The position numbers were made by a program, and so were the translations under genes. Below, one piece after another: positions 37,072 through 47,522 of a stretch of 64,000 nucleotides of DNA (the stretch's first letter is position 1; every line of letters begins with the position of its first letter). The DNA lies in NCBI GenBank assembly GCA_018242605.1, contig JAFEBP010000013.1:105641-169640 (forward strand), written 5' to 3'. The notes beneath the pieces were generated by a model. The model searched no databases, was not told where the DNA came from, and was given only the letters and a program-made list of their open reading frames with translations. Source of the stretch: Planctomycetota bacterium (GTDB lineage Bacteria > Planctomycetota > Phycisphaerae > Phycisphaerales > UBA1924).

Positions 37072-37935
37072 GTGAACTCCCCACGCCGCGACGGCCCGAT
37101 CACCCTCCGCACTCTCCGCAAGATGGCCCGCGAAGGCAGGCCGTTCGCTTGCCTCACCGCGTACGACGCCACCACCGCCCGCTGGCTGGAGCGCGCGGGC
37201 GTTCATGTTCTGCTCGTCGGCGACACCGCGGCTGAAATGATCCTGGGGTTCCAACGCACTATCGACATGCCCCTGCCCATCGCCCTCGCACTCACCGCCG
37301 CGGTGAAGCGCGGAGCGCCCGACACCCTCGTCATGGGCGACATGCCGTTCATGTCCTACCAGGCCGACGAGTCCGAGGCGATCGTCAACGCCGGGCGTTT
37401 CCTCACCGAAGGCCTCGCGGACTGCGTGAAAATCGAGGCCGACGCCTCCTTCGCGCCCCTGATCGCCAAGATGGCCCGCGCCGGCATCCCCATCTGCGGG
37501 CACGTGGGCAGCAAGCCGCAGCGGGCGGCCCTTTCCGGCGGCTACGGCTCGGCCGGCCGGACACCCAAGGAAGCGGCCCAGATCGTGGATGACGCCGTGG
37601 CCCTCGAAAAAGCCGGCTGCGTGCTCCTGCTGGTTGAGGCCGTTCCCCCGGAAGTAACCGATAGCATCATGAAGGCGACCACGGTCCCGCTGATCGGCAT
37701 CGGCGCCGGCACCGCCTGCCACGGGCAGGTGCTGGTCTTCCAGGACCTGTGCGGATTGACCGATGAACCCCCGCGGTTCGCCCAACGTTCGGCCGATCTG
37801 GGAAACCAAATTCAGCGCGCCGGCGAAGATTGGGTCAGACGAGTCACCGAACGAAACATCGGTGGTGAGTCGTACGTCATGCAGCAGCCCCAGGTGGCGA
37901 CCACCGTGAAACCGCAACCCGCACCGAAAACGTAA
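37072..37935 (+). CDS. panB: 3-methyl-2-oxobutanoate hydroxymethyltransferase
   Basis: Encodes 287 residues from a GTG at 37072. A longer open frame from 36943 has no conserved sequence before this point, and the start fits the usual PanB length. PanB transfers a hydroxymethyl group from 5,10-methylenetetrahydrofolate to 2-oxoisovalerate, the first committed step to pantothenate and coenzyme A. Visible hallmarks are CLTAYDATTARW, VLLVGDTAAEMILG (Asp of the Mg site), VMGDMPFMSYQ, KIEAD, GIPICGHVGSKPQ, LLVEAVPPEV and PLIGIGAGTACHGQVLVFQD. An HtrA gene begins three bases after the stop, so the two are translationally coupled, though no functional link is evident. Confidence 0.95.
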   Translation: MNSPRRDGPITLRTLRKMAREGRPFACLTAYDATTARWLERAGVHVLLVGDTAAEMILGFQRTIDMPLPIALALTAAVKRGAPDTLVMGDMPFMSYQADESEAIVNAGRFLTEGLADCVKIEADASFAPLIAKMARAGIPICGHVGSKPQRAALSGGYGSAGRTPKEAAQIVDDAVALEKAGCVLLLVEAVPPEVTDSIMKATTVPLIGIGAGTACHGQVLVFQDLCGLTDEPPRFAQRSADLGNQIQRAGEDWVRRVTERNIGGESYVMQQPQVATTVKPQPAPKT

Positions 37936-37938
37936 ACC

Positions 37939-39333
37939 ATGCGACGCTTCCTCGCCTTCGGCCCCGCGTTCGTCGTGCTCCTCGCAACCGCGGTGGTGCT
38001 GCTGGTAGCGCCCAACGCCATCCGACGGATCAACGCCGCGAACGTGCAGGGCGTGGTCGCCGTCGCCCAGAGATCGCTGGATTCCGACGACGTGCTCGAA
38101 CGGCTCAACCGCGCCACCCGCAACATCGCCGACGCGGTGGAGCCCTCCGTGGTGCACATCGAGGTCTATGACTCCGGCCGCAGCCTCATCGGCGCGTCCG
38201 GCTCGGGCTGGATCTTCGACAACCTCGGCCACGTCGTCACCAACGCCCACGTGGTGGGGGCCGCGGACTCGATCGAGGTGCAGTTCTTCGACGGCCACTC
38301 CGCCCGCGCCAAGATCGTGGGCCTGGACACCGATTCCGACATCGCCGTGATCAAGGTCGAGAACGCCAGCGACCGCACTCCCGCGCGGCGCGCCAGCGGC
38401 GAACGCCTCCACATCGGCGACCGCGTCTACGCCTTCGGCTCTCCCTTCGGTTTCAAGTTCTCCATGTCCGAGGGCATCGTCTCCGGGCTGGGCCGCTCCG
38501 CCCGCACCCCCATGCCCCACTCCCGCATCGCCAACTTCATCCAGTTCGACGCCGCCGTCAACCCCGGCAACTCCGGCGGCCCCCTGGTCGACATCCGCGG
38601 CCGCGTCGTCGGAATGAACGTCGCCATCGCCACCGCCGCGGACTCCCGGGGCGGGGGTGAAGGCCAGTCCTCCGGCATCTCCTTCGCCATCCCCCTGGGC
38701 ACCATCGATTCGCGCGTGCGACAGCTCATCGGCGGGGGCGTCGTCGCCAGCGGCTACCTGGGCGTCTGGTACACCGACAACCAGGGCCGCGCCGAGAACG
38801 GCAAGCCCCGCGGCGTCACCATCGACGACGTCATCGACGACGGCCCCGCGGAAAAAGCCGGCCTCAAGGTCGGCGACCTGGTCCTCAATATCGACGGCGA
38901 AGCCGTGACCGACGGCGGCACGATGTCCTCCATCATCAGCGCCCGCGAGCCCGGCCAGCAGGTAAGCCTGGACATCTGGCGCGACGGCAAGACCATGGAA
39001 CTCTCCGTCACGCTCGGCGAGCGCACCGAAACCAACCCGATCGAGCAGTACAAGACCCGCCTGTGGCGCCGCTACGGCGTGGAGTTCGGCGACGACGGCG
39101 CGGGCCGCGTCGTCATCGCCCGCATCGCCGAGAACAGCCCCGCCTCCGACGCCGACCTCACCCCCGGCGCCCGCGTCGTGGGCATCCTGGGCATCGAGCC
39201 CCCCAGCGCCGCCATCGCGCTGCGTGCCTTCGGCAGTTCCAACATGCTCCGCGGCCGCTCCATCCGCTTCACCGTGCGCGACGACAACGGCAACGACCGC
39301 GAAGTAACCCTCAAGCAGCGCGACGAGAAGTGA
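37939..39333 (+). CDS. HtrA/DegP-type serine protease with PDZ domains
   Basis: Encodes 464 residues. An N-terminal hydrophobic segment (FGPAFVVLLATAVVLLVAP) is a signal peptide or membrane anchor. The trypsin-like protease domain (about 55-270) shows the full triad: His in VTNAHVVGAAD, Asp in TDSDIAVIKV and Ser in NPGNSGGPLVD. A PDZ domain follows (about 275-365, RGVTIDDVIDDGPAEKAGL) and a second PDZ-like domain ends the chain (VVIARIAENSPASDADL). It should degrade or refold damaged envelope proteins. It begins three bases after panB and ends 13 bases before the convergent rfbG gene. Confidence 0.92.
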   Translation: MRRFLAFGPAFVVLLATAVVLLVAPNAIRRINAANVQGVVAVAQRSLDSDDVLERLNRATRNIADAVEPSVVHIEVYDSGRSLIGASGSGWIFDNLGHVVTNAHVVGAADSIEVQFFDGHSARAKIVGLDTDSDIAVIKVENASDRTPARRASGERLHIGDRVYAFGSPFGFKFSMSEGIVSGLGRSARTPMPHSRIANFIQFDAAVNPGNSGGPLVDIRGRVVGMNVAIATAADSRGGGEGQSSGISFAIPLGTIDSRVRQLIGGGVVASGYLGVWYTDNQGRAENGKPRGVTIDDVIDDGPAEKAGLKVGDLVLNIDGEAVTDGGTMSSIISAREPGQQVSLDIWRDGKTMELSVTLGERTETNPIEQYKTRLWRRYGVEFGDDGAGRVVIARIAENSPASDADLTPGARVVGILGIEPPSAAIALRAFGSSNMLRGRSIRFTVRDDNGNDREVTLKQRDEK

Positions 39334-39346
39334 GCCGACCGGTGCT

Positions 39347-40426
39347 CTACCGGTTCGCTAGCCCATACTCCCCCGCCTGCGCCCGCGTCATCGCCAGCAT
39401 CCCCGCCGCGTCAGCCTTTGCGTAGAACCCGCGGTACCACTCCGCCGTCGCGCGCATCGTGCGTTCAAAACCCCAGCGCGGCTTCCAGCCCAGCTCCCGC
39501 ATCGCCAGCGACGCGTCCAGCATCAAGAGCCCCGCCTCGTGCGGCGCATTGGCCGGCGGATCGTGCTTCCACGCCGCGCCGCCGCCCCACGCCTTCGAGA
39601 ACGCCTCGACCACCTCGCCCACGCTGAGCACCTGCTCCGCCGGCGGACCGAAGTTGAACGAGGGGCTCACCGCATGCTTCTTCTCGCACAGCGCACGCGC
39701 CAGCGTCAGGTATCCACCGATGGGCTCCAGCACGTGCTGCCACGGCCGCACCGCCCTGATGTTCCGCACCGTCATCGTCTGGCCGTTCGCGAACGCCCGC
39801 ACCGCGTCGACGATGAGCCGGTCCTCGCTCCAATCGCCCCCGCCCACTACATTGCCCGCCCGCGCCGTCGCCACCGCCGTCTCGCCCGTGTGGAAGTACG
39901 AACGCCGGTACGACGACGCCACGATCTCCGCCGCGGCCTTGCTCGCCGAGTACGGATCATGCCCGCCCAGCGGATCATTCTCGCGGTACGGGTACACCCA
40001 CTCGCGGTTCTCGTAGCACTTGTCCGTCGTCACCACCACCACCGCGCGCAGCCCCGGCAGTTCGCGGCACGCCTCCAGCACGTTCGCCGTGCCCATCGCG
40101 TTCGTTTGAAACGTCGCGATCGGCTCGCGGTACCCCCGCCGCACCAGCGCCTGCGCCGCCATGTGGATCACCACCGTGGGCCGAAAGTCCCGCACCGCCC
40201 GCGTGAGCGCCCCGGGCTCACGGATGTCACCTTCCACATGCTCGCACAGCGTGTGCAGGTTGAGCGCGCTGAACATGCTGGGCGAAGTCTCCGGCGGGAG
40301 CGCAAAGCCCCGCACCGCGGCCCCCAGCCCGTGCAGCACCACCGTCATCCACGATCCCTTGAAGCCGGTGTGCCCGGTGAGGAGCACGCGCTGCGTCGAC
40401 CAGAATGAATCGGGGGTGGCGTTCAC
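39347..40426 (-). CDS. rfbG: CDP-glucose 4,6-dehydratase
   Basis: Encodes 359 residues from a GTG at 40426; the open frame extends to 40516 but only this start gives the family's usual length. It is a short-chain dehydrogenase with the NAD-binding loop LLTGHTGFKGSW, the Thr of VVVVTTDKCYENR and YSASKAAAE carrying the YxxxK pair. RfbG converts CDP-glucose to CDP-4-keto-6-deoxyglucose, the first step to CDP-linked 3,6-dideoxyhexoses or related sugars of surface polysaccharide. The other genes of such a pathway (rfbF, rfbH) are not in this window. It is divergent from nadA with 90 bases between starts. Confidence 0.9.
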   Translation of the reverse strand: MNATPDSFWSTQRVLLTGHTGFKGSWMTVVLHGLGAAVRGFALPPETSPSMFSALNLHTLCEHVEGDIREPGALTRAVRDFRPTVVIHMAAQALVRRGYREPIATFQTNAMGTANVLEACRELPGLRAVVVVTTDKCYENREWVYPYRENDPLGGHDPYSASKAAAEIVASSYRRSYFHTGETAVATARAGNVVGGGDWSEDRLIVDAVRAFANGQTMTVRNIRAVRPWQHVLEPIGGYLTLARALCEKKHAVSPSFNFGPPAEQVLSVGEVVEAFSKAWGGGAAWKHDPPANAPHEAGLLMLDASLAMRELGWKPRWGFERTMRATAEWYRGFYAKADAAGMLAMTRAQAGEYGLANR

Positions 40427-40516
40427 GGGCGATTGTTGGAGCCGCGGCGCGCCGCTGCCCGCCCGACTCGGCAACCACCGGGTGCGTCGCCCCGCCCCCT
40501 CATACCCTTGTGCCAC

Positions 40517-41701
40517 ATGCTCTGGCAGCCTTCACTCCCCGAGAAATACCTCACGATGCCCGGCGCCGAACTGGCCGAGGCCATCGACGCCCGCCGCGCT
40601 CAACTCGGCAAGGCGCTGGTCATCCTCGGCCACCACTACCAGACCGACGACGTGATCCGCCACGCCGATTTCACCGGCGATTCGCTCAAGCTCTCGCAGA
40701 TCGCCGCGGGCCTGGCCAAATCGGGCGAAGCCAAGTGGGTCATCTTCTGCGGCGTTCATTTCATGGCCGAGACCGCCGACATGCTCACGCCGGATGACAC
40801 CGCCGTGATCCTGCCCGACCTCTCCGCCGGCTGCAGCATGGCCGACATGGCCGCGTACGACGACACCGTCGCCGCGTGGGAATCGATCCACCAGTGCCTG
40901 GCCGAGCAGAAGTGGAACGGCAAGGTCGTCCCGATCACGTACGTCAACTCCTCCGCGGCGATCAAGGCGTTCGTCGGCAACCACGGCGGGGCCTGCTGCA
41001 CCAGCAGCAACGCCAAGGCCGTCTTCGAGTGGGCCATGCGCCAGGCCGACAGCGTGAAAGTCCTATTCCTCCCCGATCAGCACCTGGGCCGCAACACCGC
41101 CGCCTCCAAGGGCATCGACGTCGCCACGCGCACCTGCGTCTACGACCCCAAACTCGCCCGCCGCGGCGAGCCATTGGGCGGCGCCACCCCCGAGCAGGTC
41201 CGCGACAGCGATGTCATCCTCTGGGCCGGACACTGTTCGGTGCACAAGTTATTCCGCCCCGAACACTGCTCGACCGTTCGGGAATTAGACGCCAAAGAAG
41301 GCACAAAAACCACCATTCTGGTGCACCCCGAGTGCTCCAAAGAGGTCGTCGATCGCTCGGACATGACGGGTTCCACCGAGCACATCATCCAAACGATTGC
41401 AGCCGCGCCGCCGGGGTCGCGCTGGGCCGTGGGCACCGAGGTTCACCTGGTCTCACGGATCGCGCGTGCCGCCGCGGAGCGGGGGGTGTCGGTGCGCATC
41501 CTGAGCGATTGCCAGTGCTTGTGTACCACGATGTACCGCATCGATGAACCCCACCTGCTGTGGGTGCTTGATCATCTCGCCGCGGCCAAGCCCAAGGTGG
41601 TCAACCGCGTGTCGGTGCTGCCCGCCGTGCGCGCCGGCGCACTGCTCGCGCTTGATCGCATGCTCGCCCACTCCGCCGCCTCGCGCGTCGCGGTGGAATA
41701 A
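40517..41701 (+). CDS. nadA: Quinolinate synthase
   Basis: Encodes 394 residues from the ATG at 40517; an internal ATG at 40556 is an alternative. NadA condenses iminoaspartate with dihydroxyacetone phosphate to make quinolinate in NAD synthesis, using a 4Fe-4S cluster. Visible family features are LGHHYQTDDVIRHADFTGDS, GVHFMAETADML, the cluster Cys of SAGCSMADMA, CCTSSNA, LPDQHLGRN, the second cluster Cys region GHCSVHKLF, HPECSKEV and the C-terminal cluster Cys in SDCQCLCTTM. It is slightly longer than short NadA proteins. NadB and NadC are not in the window. An HtrA gene follows after 53 bases. Confidence 0.95.
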   Translation: MLWQPSLPEKYLTMPGAELAEAIDARRAQLGKALVILGHHYQTDDVIRHADFTGDSLKLSQIAAGLAKSGEAKWVIFCGVHFMAETADMLTPDDTAVILPDLSAGCSMADMAAYDDTVAAWESIHQCLAEQKWNGKVVPITYVNSSAAIKAFVGNHGGACCTSSNAKAVFEWAMRQADSVKVLFLPDQHLGRNTAASKGIDVATRTCVYDPKLARRGEPLGGATPEQVRDSDVILWAGHCSVHKLFRPEHCSTVRELDAKEGTKTTILVHPECSKEVVDRSDMTGSTEHIIQTIAAAPPGSRWAVGTEVHLVSRIARAAAERGVSVRILSDCQCLCTTMYRIDEPHLLWVLDHLAAAKPKVVNRVSVLPAVRAGALLALDRMLAHSAASRVAVE

Positions 41702-41754
41702 AGCGTCCGAACTCAAAACTCGGCAGAACGTAAGAGCACCATCCGCGAATACCC

Positions 41755-43170
<1,416 letters not shown>

Positions 43171-43197
43171 TCCGTCTCACACCTCCGCCCACCCCCT

Positions 43198-43229
43198 CAC
43201 GCCGCGCCGGCAAAACTGCCCGCGGCGTG
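43198..43229. terminator. Hairpin terminator between convergent HtrA and hydrolase genes
   Basis: CACGCCGCG (43198-43206) is perfectly complementary to CGCGGCGTG (43221-43229). An inner GGCA/TGCC stem with loop AAAC sits between them. A pyrimidine run (TTCTCT) follows on the plus strand. Its position 27 bases after one stop and just before the opposing stop fits a shared terminator. Confidence 0.65.
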
Positions 43230-43234
43230 CTTCT

Positions 43235-44755
43235 CTACTCCCCGAGCTTCTCAAGCAGACTCTTCGCCATCGCCATATCCATCCGCAGCATCAACGGCCA
43301 GAAGCTGTTGGCCTCATCAACCACCACCAGCGTGATCCGCGCATCCACGTGCCCGCCCGCCCCGCTCCCCTCCGACACGCTGGGCATGATCTTGCAACTG
43401 ATGTCGTCGCCGCTCAGGCTGATCTCCCCGTCCTTGGCCTCGTACGGCCTGGTGTACAAGTCGCACGCCGCCGGCTCGATCTTCGCGCCCTTCCCCTTGC
43501 CCGCGATCGCCGTTGAGAGTTGACCCTTGAGCGCCTTGATCTGCTGCGCGCTCAGCGTGAGCGTCGCCGCCGGCTTGGGCTTGCCGCCCGCCATCACCTC
43601 GATCACCGCCGCGCCGCCCTCCCGCTTCACATTGACGCCCAATCCCTCCTTGATCGTGCACCCCTTCCACTCATTGAGTTCGAACTGGCCAGGCCGCAGC
43701 AGGACGCCCAGCGCCGGCCCGCCGTCGGGGAAGAGGTCGGCCCGGATCAACCGCTCCATGTCGCGGGGGTTCCGCTCAAACCCGGTGAGCACCACGATCG
43801 CCGCGTCCTTCTCCAGGTAGCGTGTGAACCACGTCGCGTACCCCTGCACGCCCCCGCTGTGCGTCACCAGCGTGCCCACCGCCGAGTCCTCGCACTCCCA
43901 CCCGCACGCGTAGTTGTGCTTGAACGCCTTGAAGTACTTGGCCTTCGCCGCGCCGTTGAGCACCGAGTCGGTCCGCAGCGCCCGGTCCCACGCCAGCATG
44001 TCGTTCACGCTCGACACCACGCCGCCAGCGCCGATGTACCCCCATTTCACCGGGTACGGCCATTTCGCGGCGTTGCCCACCGCTTTGCCCTTGGGCCCCA
44101 TGCGGTCGGTGAGCCGCGACGCCTCGAACATCGATGGATCCCCCATGATCGCCGTGCTCTTCATCCCCGCGGGCTCAAAGAGGTGCTCCTTGAGGTACGC
44201 CTCGTACGTCTGCCCGCTCGCCCGTTCGATCACCGCCGCGAGCGTGAAGTACCCGCTGTTGCTGTACTCCCACTCCTCTCCCGGCGCGTGCCGCGCCCGC
44301 GCCGACATGTTCGCCCGCGCCGCCGACGGCCCCGAATCCTCCCCGCCGAACGCCACGTCCTTCTGGCTGATCCCGCTGGTGTGAGTCAGCAGATGATAAA
44401 TCGTGATCCCCTGATTCTCCCTTGGCACATCATCCACCCACATCGCCACGCGATCATCCGTGGTGAGCTTGCCGTCCATCTCCAGCCGCAGGATCGCCGC
44501 GGCGGTGAACTGCTTGGTCACGCTCCCGATGTCGAACAGCGAATCCGCCGTGATCGGCGCCAACCCCTTGTTCGCCAGCCCGTACCCCTTGGCCAGGATC
44601 GTCCTGCCCTCCACCTGCACGCCCGCCGCGCCCCACCACGTTCCCAGGTGCGCGGCCTGAATATCGCGATCGATCTTCTCTGCGGTCTGCCCTTCAACCA
44701 CGTCCGCGACGCAGACCGAAGAGCAGGCGATGATGGCGGCGGCGATCAATCTCAT
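43235..44755 (-). CDS. Serine beta-lactamase / penicillin-binding-protein-like hydrolase
   Basis: Encodes 506 residues. The signal peptide is residues 1-22 (AAAIIACSSVCVADVVEG). The family signatures are SVTK (SxxK nucleophile and base) at about residue 78, YSNSGY (YxN) at about 165 and HSGG in place of KTG at about 300. This is the class C / EstB / PbpE-like group of beta-lactamase-related proteins, many of which are esterases or D-amino-acid peptidases rather than antibiotic resistance enzymes. A C-terminal beta domain of about 150 residues follows. It is convergent with the HtrA gene. Confidence 0.88.
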   Translation of the reverse strand: MRLIAAAIIACSSVCVADVVEGQTAEKIDRDIQAAHLGTWWGAAGVQVEGRTILAKGYGLANKGLAPITADSLFDIGSVTKQFTAAAILRLEMDGKLTTDDRVAMWVDDVPRENQGITIYHLLTHTSGISQKDVAFGGEDSGPSAARANMSARARHAPGEEWEYSNSGYFTLAAVIERASGQTYEAYLKEHLFEPAGMKSTAIMGDPSMFEASRLTDRMGPKGKAVGNAAKWPYPVKWGYIGAGGVVSSVNDMLAWDRALRTDSVLNGAAKAKYFKAFKHNYACGWECEDSAVGTLVTHSGGVQGYATWFTRYLEKDAAIVVLTGFERNPRDMERLIRADLFPDGGPALGVLLRPGQFELNEWKGCTIKEGLGVNVKREGGAAVIEVMAGGKPKPAATLTLSAQQIKALKGQLSTAIAGKGKGAKIEPAACDLYTRPYEAKDGEISLSGDDISCKIMPSVSEGSGAGGHVDARITLVVVDEANSFWPLMLRMDMAMAKSLLEKLGE

Positions 44756-44909
44756 GATGAAGCTCCTGGGCGGCCGTTGGTTCCTACGGCAGGCTACGCG
44801 GGTTGTTCACGGAATCTTGCGCAGCCGATACGAGTCTTGCCCGCCATCCGCCGGGGCCAAACCACCGCCCTAACGTTGATCCCGCCCGCTCCGTACTCTC
44901 GTCTCTCCC

Positions 44910-46151
44910 ATGCCCTGCGTCGTCTGCTACTTCCAGATCCACCAGCCGCACCGCCTGCGGCGCTACAGCGTTTTCGACGCCGGGCCGCCCTATTTCGACG
45001 AGGCCAAGAACGCAGAGATCATCCGCAAGGTCGCCGACAAGTGCTACCGCCCCGCCACGCAGGTGCTGCTCGATCTCGCCCGCCGCTTCGACGGTCGCTT
45101 CAAGGTCGCATTTTCAGTCACCGGAACAGCGCTCGATCAGTTGGAGGCCCACGCCCCCGACGTCATCGGTCACCTGCGCGAACTGGTCCGGGCAGGCTCG
45201 TGCGAGATCCTCGCCGAAACCTCCGCCCACTCCCTGTCCTTCGCCTATTCGCCCGCCGAGTTTGAAGAGCAGGTCGTGCTCCACGACCGCGCCATCACCA
45301 GCATCTTCGGCGTCACGCCCACGATCTTCCGCAACACAGAGCTCATCTACAGCAACGCCGTCGCGGCCCGCGTCGCCGCGATGAAGGATGAAGAATCCAA
45401 GCCTCGCTACGCCGGCATCCTGTGCGAGGGCGTCGACACGCTGCTCGCGGGGCGCCCCCCCTGCGTCGTCTACGCCCCCCCGGGCGCTCCCACCGGCCGG
45501 CACGGCAAGCCCCTGGGACTGCTCCTCAAGAACTACAGCCTCAGCGACGACATCGCCTTCCGCTTCGGCAACCGCCAATGGAAGCACTGGCCGCTCTCGG
45601 CCGACAAGTTCGCCGAGTGGGTCGCGCAGACGCCCACGCCGCTCGTCAATCTCTTCATGGACTACGAGACCTTCGGCGAACACCAGTGGGCCGACACGGG
45701 CATCTTTCAGTTCCTGTCCGCCCTGCCCGAGGCCGTCTTCGCGCGAGACAAGCAGGCCGCGTTCATCACCCCCAGCGAAGCCCTCGCGAGGTACGCCCCC
45801 AGCGCCGAGTACAACGCCCCCGAACTCACGTCGTGGGCCGATGCCGCCCGCGACCTCTCGGCCTGGACGGCCAATGAAATGCAGCGCGACGCCCTCCGCG
45901 CCGTCTACGCCATCGAGGAACGCATCAAGGCCGCGCGGGCCCGCGCCCGCGATGATGACGAACGCGCCAACACCGAAGCCCTGCTCGCGGACTGGCGCCG
46001 CCTTACCACCTCCGATCACTTCTACTACATGAGCACCAAGGGCGGCTCCGAAGGCCAGGTCCACTCATACTTCCGCCCGTACGACTCCCCCTACGACGCG
46101 TACATCACGTTCATGAACGTGCTGGGCGATCTGACGCACCGAATTCCCTGA
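44910..46151 (+). CDS. Glycoside hydrolase family 57 protein (alpha-amylase-like)
   Basis: Encodes 413 residues without a signal peptide, so it is cytoplasmic. It starts MPCVVCYFQIHQPHRLRRYS, the GH57 N-terminal motif. The family also shows ETSAHSLSFAYS, the region around NTELIYS and the conserved LFMDYETFGEHQW at about residues 247-259, which carries acidic residues of the GH57 active region. Family members act on alpha-1,4-glucans by retaining hydrolysis or transfer. The likely role is turnover or branching of glycogen-like storage polymer. Neighbours give no pathway support, so the substrate stays open. Confidence 0.9.
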   Translation: MPCVVCYFQIHQPHRLRRYSVFDAGPPYFDEAKNAEIIRKVADKCYRPATQVLLDLARRFDGRFKVAFSVTGTALDQLEAHAPDVIGHLRELVRAGSCEILAETSAHSLSFAYSPAEFEEQVVLHDRAITSIFGVTPTIFRNTELIYSNAVAARVAAMKDEESKPRYAGILCEGVDTLLAGRPPCVVYAPPGAPTGRHGKPLGLLLKNYSLSDDIAFRFGNRQWKHWPLSADKFAEWVAQTPTPLVNLFMDYETFGEHQWADTGIFQFLSALPEAVFARDKQAAFITPSEALARYAPSAEYNAPELTSWADAARDLSAWTANEMQRDALRAVYAIEERIKAARARARDDDERANTEALLADWRRLTTSDHFYYMSTKGGSEGQVHSYFRPYDSPYDAYITFMNVLGDLTHRIP

Positions 46152-46258
46152 TCCTAAGACCGATCCACCGACGCGACTCCGCCCCCACGTTCGTGTGGAT
46201 GAGGCCTTAGTTCCCCGGCACAGCCGATTCGCACCGCGACCGTTCTTATTTCATTCGG

Positions 46259-46288
46259 TTGAACTCGCCTCAGCCCTCCTCATATTGT
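46259..46288 (+). promoter_or_regulatory. Possible promoter of the Cys-rich lipoprotein pair
   Basis: TTGAAC (46259-46264) and TATTGT (46283-46288) are 18 bases apart in an AT-richer pocket about 95 bases before the first lipoprotein start. It shares CTCAG after the first box with the promoter at 32144, but without the palindrome. Confidence 0.4.
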
Positions 46289-46380
46289 TTCCCCCAAGTC
46301 CGGAAACAAGTTGCGTGGGTGACAAAGCCGCTTGGGAGCGGGAAGCACAGGGACTTGGTTCGCGGGCGGGAGGCCACTCA

Positions 46381-47472
46381 ATGTCCATGTTGAAGTTCGT
46401 GCGGGTGTGGAACTGCGCCGGTGCAGTGACGCTCGGAGTTCCGTTGGTCTGCTGCTGCGCCTCCGAACCCGGCAAGGAAGCTCCGGTCTCAGCGCCCGTG
46501 GCCCCGGCCCCAGCTCCTGAACAACCCGCCGCGGCCGTCCCCGCGGACAGCTGGTTCCTCTTCCCGCAAGCCTCCAGGCGCAAGCTGATCCGACTCAACA
46601 ACTCGACCACCGCCGATGGGTTCACGGATTTTGAATGGGTCATCAGCACACCCAAGACGGAAGAAGCCGCGCCGGTCTGGCCTCCCAACCTCGGCCTGGA
46701 CCGGAAGATTGTGATGACCGCGAAGATCGTCAGCAACTCGGAAGTCGACGTGCCGATCCGCCTGGACACCAACGTCTCCGCCGAGCTCAAGTTCGCGAAG
46801 TACACCGTCGAACTGAGTGGCGCCGGCGTCTCCTGGCAGGAGTGGTACTTCATCAGAATGAACAAGATCCTCACCAAGCAGACCGACAACACGAATCTGA
46901 TCGATAATGGCGAGATCGTCTGGCAACTCGACAAGTCCACGGTCAGCAGCGACGCGTTCCCGAACTGCGGCGAATGTCCCACCTCAACAATTCAAACGGC
47001 ACACTGGGTGACGGACACAGCCGGAATCCGCACCAACATCGGAATGGTGCCCGCCAGCATAACGCCCAAGCTCGTCTACCGGGTGCTGAGCGAACTGCCC
47101 GCCGCGGCGGGCTCGCAAACCCGAAGCTGGGCCACCGCGGGACGGACCGGCCGCCCGGTGCTCACGGGCGTTCTGACCGGCAAGCAGTACGTTGAAGCAC
47201 GCGAGTTCTGCGGGGTCAAGCTCCCCACACTGCTGCAACCGGAAAACGTCCGAATCCACGGCACCGGGCCCGGCCCCTCGTGGTCGGAGGCACGCAGCCA
47301 GTTGGTCATGATCAGCAAGAGCGCCAAGCACCCCTGGACCGGCGACTGCGTCTGCAACCACCAACTCTGCGACAACGGCGGAGAGTGCATGTGCCAGATC
47401 GACATGGGCACCGGCGCGTGCACGTGCATCTGCGTGCCTCCCGAGATCTTCAACCTGGTGTGGACCAAGTAG
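46381..47472 (+). CDS. Cys-rich probable lipoprotein, first of a tandem pair
   Basis: Encodes 363 residues from the ATG at 46381, which sits seven bases after GGGAGG; the open frame begins earlier without support. The signal peptide runs into VPLVCCCAS, where one of three Cys may be the lipidated residue. A Pro/Ala linker follows to about residue 55. The main domain (60-320) is beta-rich with WQEWYF, a CGECP motif, TDTAGIRTNIG and VYRVL. The last 40 residues hold eight Cys in the order CxC-x4-C-x5-CxC-x8-CxCxC. I do not recognise the family. The neighbouring gene encodes a paralogue with the same motifs in the same order. The Cys cluster may bind metal or form a knot; this is inference. Confidence 0.75.
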   Translation: MSMLKFVRVWNCAGAVTLGVPLVCCCASEPGKEAPVSAPVAPAPAPEQPAAAVPADSWFLFPQASRRKLIRLNNSTTADGFTDFEWVISTPKTEEAAPVWPPNLGLDRKIVMTAKIVSNSEVDVPIRLDTNVSAELKFAKYTVELSGAGVSWQEWYFIRMNKILTKQTDNTNLIDNGEIVWQLDKSTVSSDAFPNCGECPTSTIQTAHWVTDTAGIRTNIGMVPASITPKLVYRVLSELPAAAGSQTRSWATAGRTGRPVLTGVLTGKQYVEAREFCGVKLPTLLQPENVRIHGTGPGPSWSEARSQLVMISKSAKHPWTGDCVCNHQLCDNGGECMCQIDMGTGACTCICVPPEIFNLVWTK

Positions 47473-47522
47473 CCGCGTTCGAGTCCGCCCGCCCGAGCCG
47501 CCCATTCTCATCCGGAGTGCCG

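Noticed and set aside
43520..45265. Plus-strand open frame of 581 codons
   Set aside because: It runs antisense through the beta-lactamase-like gene and into the GH57 gene in the wrong frame. Arg/Pro/His-rich low-complexity peptide only.
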